DNA from: Anopheles merus
Lineage: Eukaryota > Arthropoda > Insecta > Diptera > Culicidae
Length of the DNA stretch: 64,000 bases
Direction of reading: 5' to 3'
Assembly: GCF_017562075.2 (NCBI RefSeq)
Contig: NC_054082.1
Span: forward strand, 29,394,231-29,458,230
Within the stretch, counting starts at the first letter, position 1; each line of letters opens with the position of its first letter. Below are positions 21,001 to 33,000 of this stretch, in pieces. The translations under genes and the position numbers were made by a program. The notes beneath the pieces are model-generated. The model was not told where the DNA came from and did not search any database. It saw only the letters and a list, made by a program, of their open reading frames with translations.

Positions 21001-24000
21001 ACCTTTCACCTCCAGCTTGGTGGTAAAGTTGATACAGCCCACCTGGTTGCACACCGCGCAGGTGTAGCTGCCCGAGTCCTGCGGTACCAAATCCTCCAGT
21101 ACGATCGCCCAGTTCACCTTCTTCACCTGGCCCATGGCGCGTTCGATTTTCCGGCCATCCTTCGTCCAGGTGATGTTCGGCTTCGGATACCCATCGGCCG
21201 GACACCGCAACCTCACCATATTGCCCGACGGTTTCGACACAATCTTGGTCATTTGGTCTTTCTTGGTGAATATCGGTGCCCGATCGGGGGGCGGTGTGCC
21301 CGATCCATTCACCGCACCGGCACTGTCCTCGGTCGTGTCCGACCCGTGCACACCCGTGCCATTCGTTGGACCTTCCTCTTCTTCCTCCTCTTCCCCGTCC
21401 TCATCCTCATCCTCATCTATGTCCGCGTCTTCCGGATGGTAGGTGTGATGCTGGGGCCGCTTTTCCGTCGCCCCGGCCGGATAGTAACGGCCCAGCGCGC
21501 GCATCATCACCTGGGTGTCCTGGGTGGCCGGATCGCCCTGCAGCTGCGAATGGCTCTCCATCGTGTTGTGCTGGATGTAGGCGGGCTCGTGCTCGCCCGA
21601 TTCGACCACCTCCAGCACGGTGGTGGCATTGACACACCCGTACACGTTGCACACGTTGCACACGTACGTGCCGGCGTCCGTCGGCAGCAGCTGCTTGAAC
21701 ACGATCGTCGATTTGTAGGAGTTGTCCCGGTACTCGGCCCCATCCTTGAGCCAGCTAACGTGCGGTGCCGGCTGACCGACGGCGTCACACTTGAGCCGGT
21801 ACGCTTCACCCACCCCGCGCACCACCGGGGAGGGATAGGGTTCGTCACGCGTGCCAAGTATGCGCGGCGGGCCTTCCTTCAACTCGTTGTCCAGTATGGG
21901 GGTGGCAGCGGCGGTGGCGGCGACCGATGGCGAGTGTAGGCTTTTCCGTTCCAGGTTTGCCATGCCGGCGCCGTCACTCTGATACTGATCCGTTTCCTGG
22001 CTGAACACGGACAGCGTCAGGTTGGACCATTCGTGAAACTCGGAACCGCACGAATAGTAACCGGCGTCGGTTTTGCGCACTCGTTCAAAGCGAAGCCTGG
22101 TGAAGAAATAGACAAACCAAAAAACAAGACGCATTAGTTGTGATGACATCTTTCTTGCACACCATTTTAGACCCGTTTCGTACTAAACTATCGTAATAAA
22201 ATCAAAAATAAAGATTTCTCTTAGTTTACGAGCAGCCTTGATCGTTAACTACAGTACTGGCTACAGTACAGCAAAGGCAACTAAACAAAGCGAGTCTTTT
22301 TAAAATTAAACACCCAACAGGACACATGTTCAACAGTTGTTAAATATTGTTCCACTCCGTTCAACTACTCTTCGCATGGGGTAGAGACTGGCAGGAAATA
22401 AATACTAGCTACTTATGGTGAAGTGACACCATCACCGCAGTTCTCCCAGGACACAGCGAGAGGGTGGCCCCCGATAAGTATCGACACGACAAGGTACGGT
22501 CGTAAATCCGTCAAACAACGAATCCAATCACGTTAAGCTCTCACCGGTCGGCAACATTCGAAACCCATGTCTATCAACTAATCGCACAACAGGCGGCCCT
22601 CGAAAGGGAAGAAGAAAGAACCCCGTGTTGTGTCACAAATTGCATTTTTTAAAATTTCCCCTCGGTACCGGAGCAGTTAATTCAAGTGTCAATCGATTGA
22701 CTGCACTAATCCACAGGCCTTAAATTCTTTCCGCGCTGCTACTGCTGCTGCTGTTGCTTCGATCTCTACCATTCATGTCTTCGTCAATCGTCGCAAGCGG
22801 GTAACGCCTGAACCACGCGTGCCCTGGCACGTGGTCGATCGATCGGACGGCCACAGTGAGGAAAAAGGAAAACAAAATTACGCAGTTTTCTTTATCCATC
22901 GCATTCGGTGGCTTCAGTGTCACGAGGATTTGTTTATTTTTCAACAATCTAATAAAAATTAGTCTCGATCGTGGCAATATACTATACCACGCAATCACTA
23001 AAAGGGGAACAGTGAGCGCTCTGTTTGTTTGTGAAACTTATTTCTAGCTTCCAGTGGCAATGCTTCCAAACCAAAAGAAGAAAGATGATAATTGAAGGCT
23101 TTTCCAATAACTTTTCCTGTGATTGTTCGGTTTCCCCTCTTCTTTCTTATCTTTTTCAAGCCGTTGTTTAATGCTTCAATCTGCCCCATGTATATAGATG
23201 GATTTCCTTCTACCACAGCCATCAAAACCAAGCGATCGAGCAGATGTGGCATGAAAATGCACCATGGAGATGTTTTTTTTTTTATGTTCATGTAGTTCAA
23301 TAATGCGCACGTGGGTATCTCAGGCCATGGTTTTCTTCCCCGGGTAGCCAGTACCAGATGCAATACAATGCAGAGCGCTGTTGTTGATGAGGTGCGCGCT
23401 GCACTATATCGTGCGTCCGCGCGGGATGGGGTTACACGGGAACGCATGTTTGTAAACATTAAGGGAAAAAACTACTGCAACTGCTGCTGCTGCTGCTGAC
23501 ACTCATAATTTCTCCTCACCTTCACGTTTCATTTCCAAGGCGTATTTTTAGAAACACGGACATTGTCCAAACCGAACCGTTGCAGTTCGAGATTGGATCC
23601 GAGCTCAAGGACGACGCTCGCGGCTGAAATGCTGTGCTGTAAAGTGGAAAATTGAGCCCATTAAACGGATGTTGCTGGTGAGCTACCCTTCAAACAGACT
23701 GTCGAAGGAAAGCCAATCCCCAGTGTTCCTGGCTTTCAACTCTGCCCCGCCAACAACAATCACTGCAACTGTTTGTATGCAGTTTGCTGGTAAAACGGCT
23801 GTCGCGGAAGACACTGGTAATTGCTCTTAATGGATTACAAATTGATGTGCCTTTGCTAACCGAGCGCGGTTGCCTTCACCCGGAATCATACATCCACGGC
23901 TGCCGGAATTGGAAGTGAGCAAAACAGATCGATCGTCGGTATGCAGATCGAAATCAAGCGCTTCGATGTGCTGATCGAAGGAATCCGACCCGTCGTTGGC

Positions 24001-27000
24001 AAGGCGTCTTGGCTGTAGGAATCCGTTTAAACAGTGGAATTTCAGTGTTTCAGTTGGCAGCGGTAGCAACCGCAGCAGCAGCAGCAGCAGCAACACCCAT
24101 CAAAGGCACTGTTTAATGTACACACATTAGAGCTTAATGTACTACCTGAGTGGATCCAACCGACCCGTGCTGGCGTACTCCGCCGGGATGGATTATTCTA
24201 ACAGTTTTTCTTTCCTCCTCAGTTCCCAGACTCCACAGCGTGGTCCACGCGGCCAGCAAGTGTGTGCTCCTGCATCAACGCTAGCACGTTTCCCGCTAGA
24301 GACCGCAGCATTCAGAGCCACAACCATTGCTGGCCGGTCTGTTTTTGTTCCTACACACACACATACGGTGAACCGTTTTCATCACTGTTTTCCCGTTTCG
24401 TTGCCGGACAAGCCATCTCGCGACGGATGATACTGCCAAAAGTTCCAAAAAAACTCTTTGCGTTTGTGTTTATTTTAAGTTGCTCAATGAAATTTCAAAC
24501 ACAACCACACACACACACACTCATACAATTTTTCCATTTGCGCTGCTAGGGCGAGGTTCTCGGTTCCGTACCCAAACAGACAGAGCGACGGAAAAGGCCC
24601 CACTTTTCCAAACGGAACGCCATGTACGTTGTCGGAGTGCGCCCCGAGAAAAGGTAAACAGTTTTTTAGACCAATACCGGCCGCCATCTGGCGAGTTTTC
24701 CTCCGGGAGTTTCCACGAAAGCTAGACGCAGCGTATTACACATTCGCTTCGTTTACAGCGAAAAGAAGCGTTTATAACACTGGCGATCGTTTCGTACCTT
24801 CAAACGCCATACATAGTATAGTTATCAAGGTATGACTCTTACTGTACTGTATTAGACGTAGATTTAGAAATACATGACTAATAATTAGTTTTTAGCTTTT
24901 TACCAATTTATGATTGTGTTAATTGTGCTACTTACGATTTTGCACGCTTATGATCCACCGGAATCAGTTTGCCGTTTTTATACCACGCCGGGCTGTCGAA
25001 GTTGCACTTGATGATCAACTTCGAATAAAGTGGGACCGTCTCCTTTACTAGCTTTTTATTGCCTGTGAACATAACATAAAGAAGCATACAAAAAACAAGA
25101 GTTAGATTGATTTTAATAGCTATGTGTTGAAATTGGGACTTCGTCAACAATGTTGAGCGTATGACGTTCCACACAAAGTTCAAATTAAAGGTTTTTTTTT
25201 CGGACAAACAAACCGCACACCAGATGACACTCACAAGAGGCAGATTTGCAAATCCGAAGGGAATGGAATAGAGGATGCAAATAAAAAAGTAAACTCAAAT
25301 TAAAACTGCCATCAAGCAACGATCCTGCCAAAGGATTTTGTATACGAGCGTGCATCGGGCAACGAAACAACCGAGACAAGACGAACATGATGAGTACGGC
25401 GTTGATGAAGATCGGCATCTTCGGGAACACGGGTGTCCTGTCCCTGCCACAACCTGCACGCTCAAGCCGGCGTCGAGTTTCGTTTAGAAGGGGCGTTTTA
25501 GACGCATAGTATAGCATAGTTTGCACATGTTTCCGTTTTGATTATTTTCGGGATTCCGAAACCCTTTCGCTGCAACGGTACGGTTCCGGGCCCGGGGTTT
25601 GCATTGGGAAGAAGATGGAGTTTAGAGGCGTTCGCTTACCGGAACGAGCAGAAGATGCTGCTGAAGGGTGTATTGTTACGTTTGCGGCTTCTACCCCGTC
25701 TTCCAAAACCAAATGCGACCAGAAAAACGAAAAAACTACCACTACCGCTGTGCCGTTGCCAGCTTCGACCAAACGGTAGGCCGCCTAGCGTGTGGTGTGT
25801 CGATTTCGGGGCGGGATGAAGATATTAAATCTTGCGAAAGATTTTTATTGCCTCAAACTCGATCTTCGTTTAAAGGAAATGTGGAAGTGAAAATGCCACT
25901 AGCGAGCTGAGATTGACAAATGCAAAAACGCTACCAGCTAAACCGTGAAGAGATGCTTACGCTAGAAGCTTAGCGTACGTTTATGCCGATTTTTAACGAA
26001 ATAAACCCACACCACGCGCACGGTGCATGCACAGCTAGATGATACAATTTCGATGAGTTTTACGCGTTGTGCGATTTTAATTAAATCGTGCAACCTTCCG
26101 CAGATATATTCCTGGGCAATTGGTTGGGCTTTAATTAGTGACATGTGCGCAACCTGAAGGGGCTTTTGCGCGTTCACTATCGACCGTCGGGTGCGCACGT
26201 GCGCGAGTGAAGCTGACGCGCGTGATGAGCGACACCGCTTCCTTGACGGGCTGGCCCTGTCAACGCTGCTGTCACACAAGCACAACGCTTAAAGGATGGG
26301 TCCCCGTCTAATCTGTAGTCCGTACAAGGGGTTTTGATTCCAATAATTCACGCGGGTCAATGTGTTCCAATGCGATCCAACTCAATGAAACGCCGTTCCA
26401 ATTATGTACATAGAATATTTTTTTATTTTTTTCGTAAAACGTACAACATTTGTAGATTCTTAATAATGCATCGATGCATTTGGTGTTTGAAGAGATATAC
26501 ACTTTTCACGTGCAGAACATATTTTGCCTAGACACCATGCAGTCTGGTTTAGTAGCAGAGTCTGAAAAGATGTAACCGTCTGGTAGCCACAAACCATCAA
26601 CCTATGCTACCTCCTCTACACTATCGATCATCAGACGGCGAAGAAACCTACATATGGTGAACGAATACTCCTTTTGGTTTTCTAGTGTTGAGTGCCGATT
26701 CGTAGTAGCAACAACAACGATTGCTTGCCCCGATCAAAGTGGTGATGACCTTCGTGTGAACGATCCGAACCGAACTCTTGAGTTGAAGCACTCGAGAATA
26801 AAATATTAATTATAGCTCATACGTGTTCCTGGGGTGTACGGTGACGGCGGCAGTGAAGGCTTACATACCCCGTGTGTTCGAATGCTGCAATTGAACGTAT
26901 CGTCAGCTTCGGAACTAAAGGTTCGCTAACGCTCGTCTTGCAGAAGAAAGACAAGACTGCACCGCAGACGTATGGCAGAACGGGGAGACTTGGAACTACT

Positions 27001-30000
27001 CCAACTGCTCTGTGGCTAATTGATGTCTAGGCACTGTCCACGGCGCGGCATTGCTCAGAGCAGTTCGGATGTGAGCTTCAACGTTCAACAGATGCTAGCA
27101 GTATTCCAACGAGAAATTCCTGCTAGTTCCGGTCCGCTTCAGTACGATATCTTCCAACCCAGACACAATGCCATAAAACGTGCGGAGAAGCTATATCTCT
27201 TATGCAACTATGTATGAGCGCTCCGTGCTCTTAGCGAGGTATTGGAAGATCGTGATGCAGATCGACCCCTTCCAGCCGATCGGTTCCATCTGGCGCACAG
27301 ATGCTGCCTCTGTATGCCATTGCATTCGATCGATATCGTCGCTCAGAAGCGAACGTTCAAACGAAACCCACGATCCAATACTCTTCGCTTAACGATCATC
27401 ATCTGCGGTGCTGCGGTCGCTCCCTGCTTAGTCATTCATCTTTCTTTCGCAAAGTACGACCAAATCGCTGGAACGAAACATTGGCATTGTAGCGTTTAAT
27501 TAATGATATATGCCACTCCACTGTAAAGGTTGCTGCACCTGTTCTATTTTCGTGTGCATCGCTATGCTGTACTGTGCGGGTTCTTGTACGATGATGCCAT
27601 GCTGCGGTGTGGGTTATTTTAGTTGTCGCACAATTTCGCGTTCATTCATAATTTCTGCGCTTGCCCGTGGCTCGGCTGGTACACTTGCAGTCATTCATGG
27701 CTTAAGTGCTCGCCCGTGTGGTGGGGAGTAGAGTAACGCAAGCAACGGGTGTACCACATCTTTGCGGGATCTCGGTGACAACACTCGGGCATCGCCCAAA
27801 CCCCTTCCCAGCGGTTTCGGAGGATCGATGCTCTGGCCGGCTGTGCAAAAAGAACATCTAATGGGGAATGGTCTTGTACCGCTTCTGGGGAGATGCCACG
27901 AACGAATCGACGAGAGTTTTGCCTTTGGCCAGACGGAAATGAGCTTCAATTACCAGCGTCTTCATTGCTCCGGGTTGCTCTCCGGCGGTGCTGGACCTCG
28001 ACCCATGACTCCTTACCTTCCCGGGAGTGTGGTGAGTGAACCGATAGGAAGGATTTGAATACGCTTTTTTGCCCACCGAAATCACGCTATCGCTCATGCA
28101 CACGAACGAAGGTTCCATGTGCGTGTGAGTCTTGCCGTGCACGGAGATGGTTATGTTGGTTGGTGATGGAGTGGCCGCCATACTGTTGCCGTTGATGCGC
28201 CGTTGCATCGAGCATGGTAGCGAATTAAATAATTTATGGCAGTGCTAAATTTGTCCACGCATCGCGTTGTTTGCCTTCTGGCAGCATTGCCATACCTTCC
28301 TTCTACGTCACAAGCAGTGCGTATCGTGCTGGAGTTTCGTGCGGCAAGATTATCCAACTCAAACGGGAATAGCATTCCTGCAGTAAAGACCTGGCTAATT
28401 TCATTTCATTTCTACCTTTGGATTGATTGCTGACGCGGAAGCTTATCTGTTCACGTACTTCAAAGTGAATACAAACAGCGGAAATACAGTATTGCTTGTT
28501 CCTACCTCCATCATAGCTCCGACTGGGAATGGTTTAAACATATTCCATTGCGCTCTGGCATTGCTAACTGTTCCGGTGTTGGTGGTATATGCAGGAAGTA
28601 GTATTTCCTTTTCAATCATGACCACACGCAAATAAACACACTCACCTACACATTTTGAACTATCCTTACAACAGTTTGTGTCTGTGCTAAGCAAGTGGTT
28701 CAGTTGCCGAAGGCAATCTATTGGCAGGGGAAACCGGCGAACGAGTCTCCAGCATATTTGATGCTATTGGTAGTTCAATTAGCAGTTCTATTAACCTTTG
28801 CCCCTTTGGCACGCGGTGCGATCATTACGATTACTTCTTATTTACAAACACATCACATAGTCGGGTCGAATGTTAAGTGAAAAGTGTCGATGAGCAATGA
28901 ATTGTGTACAGAAATTACATCGTAATTGCATTAATGTTTGACCTTTCACAGGCTGGTACAGGAACGGGAGTTTTAACTCTTATTTAGATGCCATGGTAGT
29001 TTGTTTTATGTAAGAGAGTTGACATTACAAAATCGTTCATGTGTTTTCAACTGTACTAAAACATTATGTATGCAAAATTATCAAAACAATCAGTCCCTTT
29101 TATTGCCACTATCGAATTATTTAACTAGTTCCCCTTCCGCAATCACGTACTATGGTTACCTACAATCAGCTCGGTAGCCCTTTCGATCACTTTGCGTAAC
29201 AAACGTCGAGCGCATACTCTAACAGGCAGCCCTTTTAAGCGAGCATATCACCATCTTGGGATCGCCAGTAACCTTGGTCCACAATAATAGTCTCAAGGTG
29301 TACGAGCCGCGTCCCAATTCCACCTCGGGGCTGCCCGCGACTCGGTGGGGCTGCTCAGGTGAAATCATCCACCGGAAGCTTCCTATTTCTCGAAACCGTA
29401 AGGGAGTCGGCATTTGTAACCGTTTGTTCAAAATTGGTCGTGCTGCGTCAATTCCCCACCCAGGAATTTGTCCGCAGAAGCTTTACAAAGCAACGTGAGC
29501 TCGTTGCACACCTTCTCCATTCTTTGCTGTTACTGCTAACAGCAAATACGATCACCATGATCATCATCGTCAGCAGCAGCGGCAGCGTTATTATCATCTG
29601 CAACGTACAGTGCGGAGGTGCGCTATTTTCGACACCTTCCCATAAAACCAAGGTAAATAAACATTCCAAACGTGTGGTATCGCAAACCCATGCGCCTCCC
29701 TCACCACCAGCAAACCCGAAAAGTGCCAATGTAAACAGGGACAGAAGCCAAACAGCTTCGAACGCCAATTGGTAGGTGATCCGTTCGTTGAACGTTATTG
29801 GGGAGAGCAATCTATTGGCACTAACTCTTGCCTTACCTACCAGTGTGGAAGCCTCTTGACTGAAGCGTGTAGCAGTGCAAAGGGAGATGGGGCAGTGAAT
29901 TCCGGTCGATGGCGTTGATAGAACATTCGGTTGGTTGCTAAGGCGTGAGCTAGTGTGATCGCTTACTGCAGGTGTGCACTTTACACGCTTAATGGCTGTT

Positions 30001-33000
30001 CCGAACATGGCAAGGGGAAGCGATTGACATGCGACAATCGTACGGTGTGCGATCGAAGAGTTTGGTTTTGCAGCGATCCACATTTGGATTTCAACCCCAG
30101 TAAGAAGACGAAAGGCCTAGTTAGTATGCTTAGCAGACGGTCGGCGACACGGTAGTGTCACTAGCCAGGCTGAATTTGTTACATTTACGCGTCCGAATCA
30201 TCGCGATACTTCGAAGAAAAACTTCCACCGCTCGGTTCCATTAGGCAAAGCTTGAAGCTAGTTTGAAGATAACTTTTTGCCATCATTTTGCTTAAGTGCA
30301 TCACGCCATGATTAGGTCACTTTTCTCCGCTCCGCACGACATTTCAACGGCTCTCCATTCAGCGAGATCGTATTTATCCCATGGTACTGAGCTTTACATC
30401 AGTGCATGTCTCTGTGAGGCTGGGTGTGTAGAGTACACCCCATCTCGTACCACGCTGAACGCGACGACAGCTCGAGTGACAGCTAGCCGGACACTAGACA
30501 TCGTGGCTGCGACAGCCACAGTTCGCGGTCACCGGCCTGGAGTAACATTTTGGGGCCAGTTGTACCAACTTCTATCCGCCCATTGCCCCATCGCTTCTAC
30601 CGTGCTATGTGAATGTCATGTGAGCTGGGTCTAACGGAGGCGGGAGGACAACGAGATGGAGGAATAGGCAAGATTTATATGCCGCATAAATGACTGTCCC
30701 GGAGGCAGGCTAATTATCTGACGACAAACATATCATTCGGTTAATTATTTTAAGTGATTCAAAAGATTTCGTGTACGTCCCTGTTCTTTTTTTTTTGGGT
30801 TTCTTTTGCGCACACCGCCTAATCAAATCGTGTTGCTTTGGCGGCATAAGATGCGTGATGAGGATTATACACGATTCGGGATGTATGTATGAAGTAAAAT
30901 ACCACATAAACAGCACGCCGTATATTTTACTTTTTCGGGAAAGCTTTAACGGGAAAATGTTGAAGAATGTACACAGAAGATAAAATCAGTCCTTTCATTA
31001 GGATTTTTTTTGGGAATGTTTTGTTTCTGCTGAGGCCCGCGACGGTAACCGTTAATTTGAAAAGGTTCGCGAACGGATCACACGTCTCAATCGACATATT
31101 CCAACGTCTGGCTGTATTCCCGCCACGTACTGACCAGCGCTCACTGTGTTTCAAGCTGTGACGCGTATGCTTTGCGCGATCGAGATTCATTTATAACCGC
31201 TTGACTTTGGAATGGAATGCGCTGGAAGATTATCTTGATGCGGAGAACAATGCAACGCTGTTTTCTTGGTGTTCGATGTGTGGAAGGAACGCGCAACCCC
31301 ACAGAACGATGGCGCGCTTTTCAGTAACCTTGATGATACTAAATCAGTTTAAAGACAGTTTGGAAGCATTTTGACGCACAGTAACTGCGAGTGTGTAAGG
31401 TAAGAGAAAGAACTTGGTCTCCATTTCCAATTACCGAATGATTCATTTAATGTAGACTATCTATTCTCGAGAAATGTTTACATTCATCCAACCTATTTTC
31501 AACACATCTTCCAGTACCAAGACGTCAAAACTGAGTGGAAAAGGAGAAAAAAAGGAAACTCCACTGATCCCACCCGTCTACGTACTTTGCTAAACGGCCA
31601 ACATTCGCACAGCGAGTGTCTGGTTTTGACGAATCAATCAAGAGAATGCTGCTAGGAGAATCTGTTTCTTCTCCTGTCAATCGTCACCCATCTAATCGTG
31701 AGCATCTTTCCAAAACGTCTCGCCTCGGTAGACGCTGGAGGGTTGGCGCCATCTTGGTTGGGAGTCGATTTCCCGCCAACCCCGCTGTACTCCGATGCTT
31801 CGAGAGGCGGCAGCGACCATGTGCGGTTGTGCCCGTCTTCCAGGAAAGTCAGCCAACCAAGATCGCATCAACACAACAGCGCCGATTCTCTACACATACG
31901 CTAGGGCTCGCCAGCCGGCAGTTGGGTAACTCCGGTAACGTACTGCAGAGATTTGACAGTATCATCATCTCGTATCACCCGCTTAGCGACCGTGTGTGAG
32001 TCAGCAGCAAGATGGAGGAATGGATCCGTAAAATTATGTACGAACAAATACTTTAAACACACAGAAACACACATACGATGTTACATTGCTGCTGTCTGGC
32101 AAGTTCAGCAGGATTTGTTTCTTTCCCTCATCTTACTGATCTTCTACTGTAGCTGTGTGTGGCTGAATCGTGTGTGCCGAAATTTGTTGAACCATCAATC
32201 CCACAGTACCACCTCGAGGGAGCGAGAAGCTGTGCTGCTTTGCAACTTCTGCAGGAAGGAAGCTACGCCAAAATTTCGTCTTCAAGTCCCGGGTTCCCCG
32301 CACACAACAACACTGCCAGCCAGGAACACGGTGAGTGCAGGGCAAAGATCACATCTAATAAAGTGATGCGATCGTATAAACAAATCATAAAGCGAACGAT
32401 GTAAACATCGAGTTAACAAACGCAATAAAAAAACGGCCCGGCCCCACTAGAGATAGGGCGCTCCCAGTGCAAAAAGATGCTGCCGGAGTTGTATTCCGGC
32501 TCGAGGCCCGTGGGTGAAAGAAGTGGAAATCCCAAGGCAAGGCGGCAGTTAAATGAACCATTCCGATGCGTCAGTTTAATGGGGGGAAAATTACAATACT
32601 GCATGTGGAAAGCAACTACCACGCTGCGTTCGTCGTGCGGGATACAGGCGAGTAGTGAAAGGTTCAATTAATCCTCGATACGTTGCAACGATGGCTGCCA
32701 GTAGCGAGAAGGGCTCATCGTGCACGGGACACAGCATCCCACAGGAAGTTGGCAGAACTTACTGAACCTTCCTTTTGATTCAATTCACTCGGTGGCTATT
32801 ATTGATAGGAAGTAGCAGCACTAATAAGCTAACAAGTTATCCAATGCCATGCAATGTTACGCTGAGGGCATGTTGATGGTGGATGCCCGCCCCTAATGGC
32901 CGTAGTTCGCGGAAGCGCGGGTGGTCTATTTTGAAGTGCACACAGACAGATCGAACCAGCTTGCAGTACCCGTAGGGTCAAAGAACTACGGCTGAGCGTA

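Noticed and set aside
21253..21939. 228-codon plus-strand ORF
   Set aside because: Antisense of the receptor main Ig exon, including its acidic box.
31616..31999. 127-codon plus-strand ORF in receptor intron 1
   Set aside because: No domain, no splice signals in frame, and overlapped by other random ORFs.
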